From Deltaproteobacteria bacterium (GTDB taxonomy: Bacteria > Lernaellota > Lernaellaia > JACKCT01), in contig JACKCT010000001.1 in NCBI GenBank assembly GCA_020633895.1, forward strand, positions 248,001-312,000: a DNA stretch of 64,000 nucleotides, given 5' to 3'. The position numbers and the translations under genes were made by a program. This document shows, piece by piece, positions 44,605 through 54,273 of this stretch; position 1 is the first letter of the stretch, and each line of letters starts with the position of its first letter. Below the pieces are notes generated by a model. It was not told where the DNA came from and searched no databases. It saw only the letters and a program-made list of their open reading frames with translations.

Positions 44605-44818
44605 GTATTCCTCCAAATTTCGCGAACGGGCGCGTCATGCCATCCCCAGGGCAGCCTACGCCGTACTCTTCCTATCGGACGGGAAGGCGAAAGCCTTTTG
44701 AAAAAAATCTCAAAAACGGACGTTTTGAAAGGTGACTCAAAGTCGTTGGAATGACTGGCATTTTTGGCTGGTTTTGTCCGGGTGTCACACGGACGGGATT
44801 TGAGGGGGGCTCGAAGGT

Positions 44819-45859
44819 CTAGGAGGCCGTCAAGCCAAGGCGTCGTGATACATGGCTGACGGTCATCGGCTGAAAGTCCGTTTGGGCGAATTTTTCGCGA
44901 CAGAGGTCAAACAGGGCGCGGTTGATCGGCGCGTCGATTCCGTGTCGGTCGGCCAGGGCCAATAACTCGCCGTTGATCGTCTCAAGCTCGGTGTCGGGGC
45001 GGTGATGGCCGATGACGTCCTGAGCCATGCTGGAGATATTCATCTTCTTAAGCTGGCGGCGGAAAATCGGCCCGGTCAGCCATTGGGGCAGCCTGGCCGA
45101 CGCCCGCAATAATCCCCAGGACGGCAGACTTTTCATGCGCACTTGCCGAACTCCGGCGGCCCGGAGGACGTCGATGCCCTCGTCGAGGACGGCGGAAAGC
45201 AGGCGCTGGGCCGTCGCCGGGTCGTCGATGGGGCGATAGCCGAAGCCGACCAGGGCCGTCAGGCTGTTGGTCAGGTTCAGGACGATTTTGTTGTAAGCGG
45301 CGTCTTGGACACGGTCGGTGAAATAGGCGTCGAATCCGCGAGCGAAATAGTCCGCCAACTCGCGACACTCGGAGCGCATCGCGGGGTCGATCGCGCCGAA
45401 GTAGATAGGGCCTTGGCGCTGGTAGCCGACGACCCCCGGTGCGTCCACCCAGGCGTTGTAACCCACGATGCCGAAGATCGACCGACGGAAGTATTCGGGC
45501 AGGATGCGCTGGTTGACGACGCCGTTTTGCAGGCCGACCACAATCGCCTCGTTGCCGAGTTTGTCGACGATCCGGCGGCAGACGTCGTCGAGGCTGTAGT
45601 TCTTGACGGTGACGATGACGACCGCCGCGCGGGGCCATTCGTCATCCGCGGTGTAGACCGGCGGACGGAAGGCGACATAGCGATCGCGCTGAGATCCGGG
45701 ATAGACGCGCAAGCCGTTTTCGCGAATCGCGTCGGCGGTGGCGCCCCGGGCGACGAAGGACACCTCGTCGTGAAACGACGCGATCCACGCCCCGACCGTC
45801 GCGCCGATCGCCCCGGCGCCCACGATGAGGATCGGCTCGCCCGCCGGTGCCGGTGCCAC
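44819..45859 (-). CDS. Ketopantoate reductase-like dehydrogenase (PanE/ApbA)
   Basis: A 346-residue two-domain NADP-dependent protein. The nucleotide-binding GAGAIGATVGAW is near residue 13, and VKNYSLDDV and LQNGVVNQ match the PanE family. In the C-terminal helical domain AYNKIVLNLTNSLTAL contains the family Lys. It may be 2-dehydropantoate 2-reductase or a paralogue acting on another 2-oxoacid. The start is GTG, seven bases after the penicillin acylase stop, so it is cotranscribed with that gene. Confidence 0.82.
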   Translation of the reverse strand: MAPAPAGEPILIVGAGAIGATVGAWIASFHDEVSFVARGATADAIRENGLRVYPGSQRDRYVAFRPPVYTADDEWPRAAVVIVTVKNYSLDDVCRRIVDKLGNEAIVVGLQNGVVNQRILPEYFRRSIFGIVGYNAWVDAPGVVGYQRQGPIYFGAIDPAMRSECRELADYFARGFDAYFTDRVQDAAYNKIVLNLTNSLTALVGFGYRPIDDPATAQRLLSAVLDEGIDVLRAAGVRQVRMKSLPSWGLLRASARLPQWLTGPIFRRQLKKMNISSMAQDVIGHHRPDTELETINGELLALADRHGIDAPINRALFDLCREKFAQTDFQPMTVSHVSRRLGLTAS

Positions 45860-45866
45860 GCCGGGC

Positions 45867-48539
45867 CTATTTCTTTTCGGGCAGCAGGAGAATGCGCCCG
45901 TCGGCGTTCTCCTTGAGGGTTTCGTAGTCGCTCTCCATGGAGACGCCGTCGCCTTTTTCGTACAGGCGGATCAAGTCGTCGTAGTGGGGCGAAGACGGCC
46001 GTCCTGACTGCCCTCCGGGGATGATCATCTTGGAGCCGGCCGGGTCGTTCAGATCGATCATCACCCGCAGCACCGGCCCGTACTTCACCGGGAATTTCGA
46101 CATCCCCGAACGCACCCCCTGGTGCTTGTTGACGGTCGCCGAGGCGCCCTGCGTCTTGACCGGACGATTCAGGTAATTGGACAGCGACTTGTGAGAGCCG
46201 AAGGGATGCTCCAGCGTGAAAGGCGCCACGCGGCCCCATGTCCATTTGTCCACGTCGTTGCCGTAGGTTTTGATGAGTTCCTTGACCGCCTGATGGAACG
46301 ACTTGGAAATCACCGCTCGGGGATACTCGGGCGTATCGTTCGCGCGGTCGTCCCACGCCGGGTTGTTGGGGTCGCCGAGGATGTCGAAGACCAGCGGATC
46401 GATATTGAAATAGTTGAGCAGGAAATCGAGGGTTTCCTTGCTGACCTCGTCCTTGAGCGTGTTGCGCATGACGAAGGCGACGAGGGACTGGTACAGGCTC
46501 GGCGCCACCAGGTCGCCGTCGGAGCGGCCGTCCCAATTGATCAGGATGCCCGCCGCCTTGGCGACGCTCGGGTCCGAGTCGCTGGTCACGGGGATCAGCG
46601 CGTCGACGATGAAGTCCCGGACGGACAGCCATCCGGCGTCGATGTTGTCGAGTTGGTCCTGGGCGATCTGTTCGGCGACGGTCAGCTTGGACTGGCGTCC
46701 GGCCTCGATGTTGGTCTTGATGCGTTCCAGGCGGAAGCCGACGTTGCCTTCCAGGTTGAGGGGATAGCTCGTGGCGTCGGGATGCACGATCTGGCCGTTG
46801 GCGGTGCCGACCCAGTGCGTGGGCGGGTTTTTGACCCAGGGCAACTCCTCGACCGGTACGTATTCCTTCCAGTCATACAGGTCCACCCAACCGGGCACGG
46901 GCACGGTGCCCAGATGGGCCGTGCGTCGGGGCAGCTTCATGGGCTGCATATAGAGAATGTTGCCTTCGGTGTCGGTGAAGACCCAATGGCCGATCATCAC
47001 CGTGAAGCCCAGGAACGCCTCCCGGGCCTCGTCCACGTTTTTGGCGCGATACAGCTTGGACATGGCCTCGACCGGGTGGCCGGACAGCGGCGCGCGATGC
47101 AGCGCCACGGTGGGGAAGTCGTCGGGCAGGCGGTCGATGAAGTCGTTGAGCACCACGCCGTGCACGGATTCGCGGACGGCCATCACTTCGGACTTGAACG
47201 AGCCGTCGTCCTGGCGCGTGCGGAAAGTCTCCTCGCGGGTGGTGAAGGGGACGATCTCGCCTTTGTGGAAATAGTGGTTGGGCATGCCCGCCGGGCTGAT
47301 TTCCACGTACACGTCCGACACGTCGCCCCAGTTGGAGGTCGCGCCCCAGGCCGTGTCCCAGTTGGTGCCGAAGGAGACGCCGGGCATGCCGACGAAGGCG
47401 CCGCCGATGACCTCGAAGTCGCCGTCCTCGCAGCCTTCGCAGATCATGTGGGCCAGGTAGCCCAGGGGCGGGATCATGTGGGGCATGTGGGGATCGGAGG
47501 CGTAGGCGCCCTTGCCGGTGCCGGTCCACGTGCCGTCCATCGCCCAGTTGTTGCTGGCCGACATGCCGTGGAAAAAGCTCTCGATCGGCGAAAAGTCAAA
47601 TTGCTCCCGCCCGTCCCTGCGGGCTTGATCGCCGACGGACGCATCGCGGGACACCTTCTTTTCACGGCCGATCAAGCCGCCGCGAAGGTCCATCAGGTCG
47701 AAATTGAAAAGGGATTTTTTCTTCTTGGGCTGGACCGCGTAGCGGGCGCGCAAATACTCCCGAAGCTCGGGCGCCACCGCGGGGATGTCGGCGAAGGGGT
47801 CCACCGCCGGTTCCTGCCCGATCAGGTGGGGCGGCCATTCGGCTCGGGACGGCCAGATGCGCATGGCCCGGTCGATGGTCCCGCCGGTCTTGAGCTGGTT
47901 GACGATCATCTCCAGGCGCGCCAGTTCCTGCTCCCAGTTTTTCGCCAGACCGAACGAGGTGAGCGCCAGCACGACGTAGGAATCGAAGGGCGTCCAGTTG
48001 TCCGGTTCATAGCGCAGCAGGCGAAACTCCATCGGCCGGCGCTCGGCCTTGGTGGCCTCGTTCACGCCGTCGGCGTAGGCCTGCATGATCTCCAATTCCT
48101 TTTCCGTCGCCGATTCGAGCAAGGTCATCGCGTCCTGGGGGATGCCCACCATCCGCGAGAACAACTCCGTGCGACGAAGCACCCCGTCGTCGATGCGCGG
48201 CCCGGTCATCTCCCGCATGCGGCCCGTGCCCAAAAGGCGCATCACTTCGAGTTGCACCCGGCGGTCCCGGCCCTGCATATAGCCGAAGGCGAACGCCAGC
48301 TTCTTTTCGCTGTCGGCTTTGATGTGGGGAATGCCGTAGTCGTCCAGCAGAATCGTGACCTGTTCGGTCAGTTCCGGAACCCGGACTTTCTTCAGGTTGC
48401 GCGTCGGCACCCGGTCGGGGGTGATGCGATACATCAGGTAACGGGCGGTGGGTTTGTCGAAGTAGAAGAACAGCCCGATCAAAAAGGCCAGGGCCACGAC
48501 ACCGACAACCGTTTTTTGCCAGAACGACAGGCGCTTCAT
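45867..48539 (-). CDS. Penicillin acylase family N-terminal-nucleophile hydrolase
   Basis: About 890 residues. An N-terminal membrane anchor or uncleaved signal (11-33) precedes an alpha-chain-like region (about 60-300). The self-cleavage point precedes Ser329 in ASNNWAMDG, the expected new N-terminus of the beta chain. Family stretches such as SDPHM, HRAPLSGHP and GVRSGMSKFPVKYGPVLRVMID support the call. Members hydrolyse amides such as penicillins or acyl-homoserine lactones. The beta part is unusually long, but the residues are intact. ATG 48539 has a weak ribosome site. Confidence 0.9.
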   Translation of the reverse strand: MKRLSFWQKTVVGVVALAFLIGLFFYFDKPTARYLMYRITPDRVPTRNLKKVRVPELTEQVTILLDDYGIPHIKADSEKKLAFAFGYMQGRDRRVQLEVMRLLGTGRMREMTGPRIDDGVLRRTELFSRMVGIPQDAMTLLESATEKELEIMQAYADGVNEATKAERRPMEFRLLRYEPDNWTPFDSYVVLALTSFGLAKNWEQELARLEMIVNQLKTGGTIDRAMRIWPSRAEWPPHLIGQEPAVDPFADIPAVAPELREYLRARYAVQPKKKKSLFNFDLMDLRGGLIGREKKVSRDASVGDQARRDGREQFDFSPIESFFHGMSASNNWAMDGTWTGTGKGAYASDPHMPHMIPPLGYLAHMICEGCEDGDFEVIGGAFVGMPGVSFGTNWDTAWGATSNWGDVSDVYVEISPAGMPNHYFHKGEIVPFTTREETFRTRQDDGSFKSEVMAVRESVHGVVLNDFIDRLPDDFPTVALHRAPLSGHPVEAMSKLYRAKNVDEAREAFLGFTVMIGHWVFTDTEGNILYMQPMKLPRRTAHLGTVPVPGWVDLYDWKEYVPVEELPWVKNPPTHWVGTANGQIVHPDATSYPLNLEGNVGFRLERIKTNIEAGRQSKLTVAEQIAQDQLDNIDAGWLSVRDFIVDALIPVTSDSDPSVAKAAGILINWDGRSDGDLVAPSLYQSLVAFVMRNTLKDEVSKETLDFLLNYFNIDPLVFDILGDPNNPAWDDRANDTPEYPRAVISKSFHQAVKELIKTYGNDVDKWTWGRVAPFTLEHPFGSHKSLSNYLNRPVKTQGASATVNKHQGVRSGMSKFPVKYGPVLRVMIDLNDPAGSKMIIPGGQSGRPSSPHYDDLIRLYEKGDGVSMESDYETLKENADGRILLLPEKK

Positions 48540-48724
48540 CGTCTCAATGCACTCCAATTCAGGGCCCAAATACAGGGCGGCGATAAAGTTAATCGCGCGC
48601 TTAATAAAGCCTCGATATTATGGGGGAAAATTTGTTCAAAATAAAGGGGAGTTCGGCTAAGTAATGGGGATTCAAGCCGGTTTGGAGATCTTGAACCCGA
48701 ATGATTGCTCGCGTTGGAGGAAGT

Positions 48725-49099
48725 GTGGTCAAGCAAAGTGAATTTGTGGATTACCTGATGGAACTCTTGGACGGTTTCGGCGCGTCGGCCCGACGGATGT
48801 TCGGGGGATTCGGTATCTACCGGGACGGTCTGATGTTCGGGCTGGTGGCCGATGACGAACTGTTTTTGAAAATCGACGAAGAAAACGAACAGCGGTTCAT
48901 TGAACGGGAACTCCCCAATTTCTACTACGAGCGGGGCGGGCAGCCGTATCCGATGTCTTATCGCCAGGCCCCGCCCGAGGCGCTGGACGATCCGGCCGAG
49001 ATGCGCGAATGGGCGATGCTCGCTTTTGAGGCGGCTGTTCGAACGAACGCCAAGAAGAAAAAACGGCCCACCGGCAAATCGAAATCCCGGAAGGTTTAG
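48725..49099 (+). CDS. TfoX N-terminal domain protein
   Basis: About 124 residues. It matches the TfoX/Sxy N-terminal domain with FGASARRMFGGFGIYRDGLMFGLVADDELFLKID and a late YPMSYRQAPPEALDD. A basic C-terminal tail (KKKKRPTGKSKSRK) could bind nucleic acid. In gamma-proteobacteria TfoX controls competence, but stand-alone N-domain proteins have no fixed role. GTG 48725 has GGAGG four bases upstream; an ATG at 48701 is the alternative. Confidence 0.88.
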   Translation: MVKQSEFVDYLMELLDGFGASARRMFGGFGIYRDGLMFGLVADDELFLKIDEENEQRFIERELPNFYYERGGQPYPMSYRQAPPEALDDPAEMREWAMLAFEAAVRTNAKKKKRPTGKSKSRKV

Positions 49100-49216
49100 T
49101 CGCGTGCGTCCGTTGCGCGGTTTGCCTCCGGCAGCCCTTGGCGATGTCTCGGCGGTGTGCTAGTTTGCGCGCCCGTTCGCGCTCCCATCCCCTTTCGCGA
49201 TGACAAGAGGATCGAA

Positions 49217-50896
49217 ATGTCCACGCAATACGTCTACACCATGTACAAGGTGCGCAAGGTCGTCCAAGGCGATCGGGCCATCCTGGATGACATCACGCTC
49301 GCCTTCCTGCCCGGCGCCAAGATCGGCGTGTTGGGCCCCAACGGCGCCGGTAAGTCGTCGCTGCTGCGCATCCTGGCCGGCGAGGATCACGAGTTCGACG
49401 GCGAGGCCAAACCCGGCCAGGGGGTGCGCGTCGGCTACCTGCCCCAGGAGCCGCGCCTGGACCCCGCCAAGACGGTCAAGGAAAACGTCGAGGAAGCGGT
49501 CGCCGAGCAGCGGGATCTGCTCAAGCGGTTCGACGAGGTCAACGCCAAGTTCGCCGAGCCGATGGACGACGACGAGATGAACAAGCTGCTCGAAGAGCAG
49601 GGCGAGCTGCAGGACAAGATCGACGCGGCCAACGCGTGGGACTTGGACCGCAACCTGGAAGTGGCGATGGACGCCCTGCGTTGCCCGCCGGGGGACTCGG
49701 GGGTGGAGCACCTTTCCGGCGGCGAGATCCGTCGTGTCGCCCTATGCCGTATCCTGCTCGAAAAACCCGACATGCTGCTGCTGGACGAACCGACCAACCA
49801 CCTGGACGCCGAGTCGGTGGCGTGGTTGGAAAAGCACCTGGAGTCCTATCCGGGCACCGTCGTGTGCGTGACGCATGATCGCTACTTCCTGGACAACATC
49901 TGCGGCTGGATTCTCGAGCTGGACGCGGGGCGGGGCATTCCCTTCGAAGGCAACTACACCTCGTGGCTTGACCAGAAGCAGCGCCGCTTGGCCGATGAGG
50001 AAAAGCAGGAGACCGCCCGCCAACGCACTCTCAAGCGCGAGTTGGAGTGGGTGCGCATGAGCCCCAAGGCCCGCCACGCCAAGTCCAAGGCGCGCGTGAC
50101 GGCCTACGAGGAATTGCTGTCCGAATCGGCGATCGAGCGCCATGCCCACGCCGAGTTGGTGATTCCGCCGGGGCCGCGTCTGGGCGAGAAGGTCATCGAC
50201 GCGAAAGACCTGACGATGGTCTTCGGCGACCGTGTGCTCTTCGAAAATCTCAACTTCAGCATGCCTCGCGGCGCCATCGTGGGCATCATCGGCCCCAACG
50301 GCGCGGGGAAGTCGACACTCTTCCGGCTGATTACCGGCAAGCTCGAGCCGACCGGCGGCGAGATCTCCGTCGGCGACACGGTGCAGCTTTCGTACGTGGA
50401 CCAGAGCCGCGACCAACTCGACCCGGAGAAGACGGTCTACGACGAAATCTCGGGCGGGCAGGACTTCCTGGAAATGGGCAAGACGCAGGTCAATGCTCGG
50501 GCGTATACGTCTCGCTTCGCGTTTCGCAAGGCCGATCAGCAGAAGAAGGTCGGCGTGCTCTCCGGCGGCGAGCGCAACCGGGTGCATCTGGCGAAGATGG
50601 TCAAGTCCGGCGGCAATGTGCTGCTGCTCGACGAACCGTCGAACGACTTGGACGTGGAGACCTTGCGCCGCCTGGAAGACGCGATCATGGACTTTCCCGG
50701 ATGCGTGATCGTGATCTCCCATGATCGCTACTTCCTGGACCGCCTGGCGACGCACATCCTCGCCTTCGAGGACGACGGCAACGTGGAATGGTTCGAAGGC
50801 AACTACGAGGACTACGAAAAGGACCGCCACCGCCGCCTCGGCGCCGCCGCCGACCAGCCCCACCGGCTGAAGTATCGAAAGCTGGAGCGGGGTTAG
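49217..50896 (+). CDS. ettA: EttA-type ABC-F translation factor
   Basis: A 559-residue soluble ABC-F protein with two ATPase domains. Walker A motifs GPNGAGKS are at about residues 39 and 360. Signature motifs LSGGE and DEPTNHLD / DEPSNDLD are present, with an arm and a linker containing EWVRMSPKARHAKSKAR. The start STQYVYTMYKVRKVV matches EttA (about 555 residues), which gates initiation on the ribosome by energy state. The ATG follows GAGG. It converges on the lipoprotein gene, and their stop codons overlap. Confidence 0.95.
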   Translation: MSTQYVYTMYKVRKVVQGDRAILDDITLAFLPGAKIGVLGPNGAGKSSLLRILAGEDHEFDGEAKPGQGVRVGYLPQEPRLDPAKTVKENVEEAVAEQRDLLKRFDEVNAKFAEPMDDDEMNKLLEEQGELQDKIDAANAWDLDRNLEVAMDALRCPPGDSGVEHLSGGEIRRVALCRILLEKPDMLLLDEPTNHLDAESVAWLEKHLESYPGTVVCVTHDRYFLDNICGWILELDAGRGIPFEGNYTSWLDQKQRRLADEEKQETARQRTLKRELEWVRMSPKARHAKSKARVTAYEELLSESAIERHAHAELVIPPGPRLGEKVIDAKDLTMVFGDRVLFENLNFSMPRGAIVGIIGPNGAGKSTLFRLITGKLEPTGGEISVGDTVQLSYVDQSRDQLDPEKTVYDEISGGQDFLEMGKTQVNARAYTSRFAFRKADQQKKVGVLSGGERNRVHLAKMVKSGGNVLLLDEPSNDLDVETLRRLEDAIMDFPGCVIVISHDRYFLDRLATHILAFEDDGNVEWFEGNYEDYEKDRHRRLGAAADQPHRLKYRKLERG

Positions 50897-53295
50897 GGAG
50901 TTTGATCCGCTGACTTGGTCTGCATCAGGTCGGTGGTGTCGCGCATTTCGTAGAGCAAGTTAAGCTGACCGGTTTGCGGATTCATCATTGTGTCAGGGTT
51001 CGTGATTCCGGCTCGTTTCGGCAACGCATTCTTGGTCCAAGCGCCGCTATGTCGGGATAGCACGGCCAGATCATCTCCTGAAAACTCACAAACGATCGTT
51101 GGGTCTCCGGACGCGTCCAAGTGCATTTGCGGCCGTTGGCAGCCGCGGTTGTTGTCGATATCAACCTCTTCGACGGTCCAACTGCCCGAGTGCCCGTAGG
51201 CATAATGAAGAATCGGGACGTTCGGAAACTTAAGCGTGTAGGCGATATGGATAATATCGTCCGCGTCTATTAGCGCCGCGCCCAGGTCTCCAAAGTTGCC
51301 GCTTGGTTCATCAATCACTTCAACTTCGACTTCGTTCCATGGTTTTTGGGCGTTGGTCATGTACGCCAGTTGATCCGCTGGACCGTTGGGACGCTCGAAA
51401 ACGAAATGTAAATTGTCGTTTTTATCGATCAGGACGATTCCCGGCGCGGAGTATTCGAAAATCGGCACGGCCTCTTGCGTCCAGCCGTTGTCGCCGAGTT
51501 TGAAAGTGACGATGGCTTCCGTGGGAAATGTCGCTTTCCAAGCCGTGGCCACGATCCACGGGTGGTCGTCGGAATTCAGAAGAATCCTGGAATCTAGTAA
51601 AAAGTCGTACCCTTCGACGGTGAGAGTAGATGTCGTCCAATTCGCATCATCGAATGCCGCGTAGTCAATGGACCTGGTGTCGCCGGCCTTGCCATGGAGA
51701 CGTGCCGCGTAAAATTGCCCTTCGGCGTCCATGACATACGTGAGATGCACGGCCTCCGCGCCGGGCCCGGACAGCATCGTTTGCGTCAACGTTTCCTCTT
51801 CAAATCGCCAAAGCGTCGCGACATTTTCATCCGGCGAATCCGGCGCGAGGGATTCGTAGGTGAGCCAGATCGGATCACCTTTTGCGTCGATCAGAAGTCG
51901 ACCCACGCCGGAGTTCCAACTTTGGGCAACAATCTCCGACGACCAATTTTGAGCACCAACCGGTTTTCTCGATACTCGAAGAGGCTCGTTTGTTCCCGGT
52001 CGGCCGGCGACAAAAACCCCACCGCTTGCAAGCAGGATTAACGAAGGACTAATGACGCGTTCCCCTTGAGGAAACATCTCCTCAAATACCCATTCGCCAT
52101 TGCGCCGCGTGACATAATCCTGCCCTCGGTAGGCAAGATGAGGGGTGTCGTCCTTCGCAAGACGGAAATCGATATCCGAGTCCGCGCCGCTGCAGGCGCC
52201 GATGAGTTCCAGGTCCCAGCCGCTGCCTGTCCACTTGGCCAGATAAAGGTCGCTGCTCGCCTCGAAAACAACGAGAACATTGGCGTTGGAATCGACCTGG
52301 ATATCGGCCGCGCTGCTTTCGATGACCGGGTCCGAATCCGAATACCCCGGGCCCCACGCCGTCGTCCAAATGCCGTTTTCCCTACGAGCGTAGACAAACG
52401 CGCGAGCCTTACACGCGCCGACGCAGTATTGATGGTTGGGGTCGTCGGAATTCCACTGATATCGATCGTAGACAACATGAACATTGCCGTTTTCTTCCAA
52501 CGTCATTTCAGGGCGCATGCCGTGAATGTAGGCGAATCGATATTGGGGAGGCTGGAAGGGGGGCTTGACGGTTTCGATGTCCCATCCTTCGTCGGAGCGT
52601 ACGGCGTATCGGGCTTCCAATGTGCCTGTGTGGAAGTAGAAGACGTGGGCGCGGTCATCCGCGTCCAAGTCGATCGCCGCATGAATATACGAGTGTTCAA
52701 GGTAGAACTCACCGGCGTCGTCAATCACCTCGCGATGCCATCCATTGCGATTTGTGGCGTACATCAAGTTGCCGTTCCACAGGTCGCCGTAGATGAGGTG
52801 AAGATTACCCCTGCGATCCACCACCATATCCGGATCCGTCGCCATGCAGTCGATCAACGCCCGATGCCACGGTGCGCCGGCGGCTGCCTCGACGGAACGG
52901 GAATACAGATAGATTTCCGTGCCAACGTCGGCGACCAGATAGAGATTCTTGTCGACGGTATTTTCCACCACACGGATATTGCGAGAACCGTATTGCGTGG
53001 AGACAATCGGCCAAATCACCGTATCTTCCGATTCGAAAACGCCGTTCTTGTCGCAAGAGAAAGGAATGGTTTCTTCGGAAGCGTCGTCATCCGACGCCTC
53101 ATCATCGGCACTGTCGTCGTCGTCGCCGTTGTCGTCATCCGCAGTTTCATCATCATCGACCGTATCGTCATCGGACATGTCGTCGTCCGGCGACTCATCG
53201 TCGTCATCCCCGCCGCTGCAGGAAACGGCGCCGAGGAGAGCGAAAACGAGCGTGGAGATAAAGAGGAATAGAAAGACGGTTCGAATATTTTGCAT
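50893..53295 (-). CDS. Large Asp-stalk lipoprotein, beta-propeller-like
   Basis: About 800 residues. The signal peptide ends in the lipobox GAVSC, followed by SGGDDDDESPDDD and about 60 residues rich in Asp/Ser/Glu, a negatively charged stalk. The remainder (about 85-800) is made of degenerate repeats of about 50-60 residues with motifs such as GxIHxVYxxxDWDIExV and NLHFVFE, which suggest beta-propeller or WD/sialidase-like blades. No enzyme motif was seen. ATG 53295 has GGAG seven bases upstream. It is probably surface-exposed. Confidence 0.72.
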   Translation of the reverse strand: MQNIRTVFLFLFISTLVFALLGAVSCSGGDDDDESPDDDMSDDDTVDDDETADDDNGDDDDSADDEASDDDASEETIPFSCDKNGVFESEDTVIWPIVSTQYGSRNIRVVENTVDKNLYLVADVGTEIYLYSRSVEAAAGAPWHRALIDCMATDPDMVVDRRGNLHLIYGDLWNGNLMYATNRNGWHREVIDDAGEFYLEHSYIHAAIDLDADDRAHVFYFHTGTLEARYAVRSDEGWDIETVKPPFQPPQYRFAYIHGMRPEMTLEENGNVHVVYDRYQWNSDDPNHQYCVGACKARAFVYARRENGIWTTAWGPGYSDSDPVIESSAADIQVDSNANVLVVFEASSDLYLAKWTGSGWDLELIGACSGADSDIDFRLAKDDTPHLAYRGQDYVTRRNGEWVFEEMFPQGERVISPSLILLASGGVFVAGRPGTNEPLRVSRKPVGAQNWSSEIVAQSWNSGVGRLLIDAKGDPIWLTYESLAPDSPDENVATLWRFEEETLTQTMLSGPGAEAVHLTYVMDAEGQFYAARLHGKAGDTRSIDYAAFDDANWTTSTLTVEGYDFLLDSRILLNSDDHPWIVATAWKATFPTEAIVTFKLGDNGWTQEAVPIFEYSAPGIVLIDKNDNLHFVFERPNGPADQLAYMTNAQKPWNEVEVEVIDEPSGNFGDLGAALIDADDIIHIAYTLKFPNVPILHYAYGHSGSWTVEEVDIDNNRGCQRPQMHLDASGDPTIVCEFSGDDLAVLSRHSGAWTKNALPKRAGITNPDTMMNPQTGQLNLLYEMRDTTDLMQTKSADQTP

Positions 53296-53416
53296 AGCGG
53301 GCTCCCGACGCGCGCACGAATTCATCGCGTGTCCCCCGACAAACTTGCCTTGAATTTTTCCCAGGAGTCGGGCGTGCCGTCAAGGAATATTACGTCGCGA
53401 GGTGGGATGTCGGGTA

Positions 53417-53614
53417 CTAGCCTTTCGAACTCACGAACTGCACGCCGCCGCCGCCCATCTTTTGGATTTCAATGGAGGCGATGTCGGCGTCGGCGTGGTT
53501 GGAGTAGCGCATGACGGCGTTGGCGATGGCCTGGGCGTTGGAAAATTCCGGCGGCAATTCCATCTCGATAACGTTGCCGTGGACGTCCGTGATTGTGACC
53601 AGCCAGCCGTTCAT
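53417..53614 (-). CDS. Small 65-residue hypothetical protein
   Basis: A 65-residue protein, MNGWLVTITDVHGNVIEMELPPEF at its start, then a possible helix (SNAQAIANAVMRYS), and a Gly-rich tail. No family was recognised. The ATG has GGGAG at suitable spacing and the codon composition matches neighbours, so it looks real. It lies alone between the large lipoprotein and the cupin gene. Confidence 0.6.
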   Translation of the reverse strand: MNGWLVTITDVHGNVIEMELPPEFSNAQAIANAVMRYSNHADADIASIEIQKMGGGGVQFVSSKG

Positions 53615-53767
53615 TCGTCAATCTCCCGAAGCTTGGATTGTGCGTCGGCGCCAACGTTAACCGAGGGCGATGACGTCGGCAAGTCGTGCCCTCGTGTGCT
53701 GCGCCCTCTGGTTTTCGGCGTCGCCTTCGCGCTAGATTAAGCGCTCACCAATGCACGGGAGGGGCGC

Positions 53768-54265
53768 GTGTCGGCCCGGGAATACATCGAACATCTCCAA
53801 CTCATCGCCCACGAAGAGGGCGGCTATTTTCGCGAGATCTACCAGTCCGAGGACACGATGCTGCTGTCCGATCGGGAGGGCGGCGCGCGTCCGCTGATGA
53901 ACACGATCTATTACATGCTCACACACGAATCGCCGGTCGGGTATCTGCATCTGAATAAGTCGGACATTACGCATTTTTTCCACGCCGGATCGCCGTTGAC
54001 CTATCACCTCGTTTGGCCCGACGGCCGTCATGAAACGCGTATAATGGGACCGGACGTCGCGGGCGGGCATCTGCTGCAAATGACGGTCCCCGGCGGTGTT
54101 TGGAAAGCGACGCAGCTTGTCGACGGAGAGTTCGGGCTCATCAGCGAGGCGGTGGCGCCGGGGTTTGACTACCGGGATTGGCAAATCGCCGATGAGGAAT
54201 TGGTGCGGCGCGAGTTTCCGCAACACGCCGCGGCGTTGGCGGACGTGATCCACAAGAGTCGTTAG
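53768..54265 (+). CDS. DUF985 cupin-fold protein
   Basis: A 165-residue member of the DUF985 cupin family. Diagnostic stretches are LIAHEEGGYFREIYQS, NTIYYMLT, SDITHFFHAGSPLTYHLVWPDG and VPGGVWKATQL. The structure is RmlC-like; the function is unknown, possibly a sugar epimerase or binding protein. The start is GTG with GGGAGGGGC upstream. It is followed after eight bases by the first SGNH gene. Confidence 0.88.
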   Translation: MSAREYIEHLQLIAHEEGGYFREIYQSEDTMLLSDREGGARPLMNTIYYMLTHESPVGYLHLNKSDITHFFHAGSPLTYHLVWPDGRHETRIMGPDVAGGHLLQMTVPGGVWKATQLVDGEFGLISEAVAPGFDYRDWQIADEELVRREFPQHAAALADVIHKSR

Positions 54266-54273
54266 TCCGCGCC

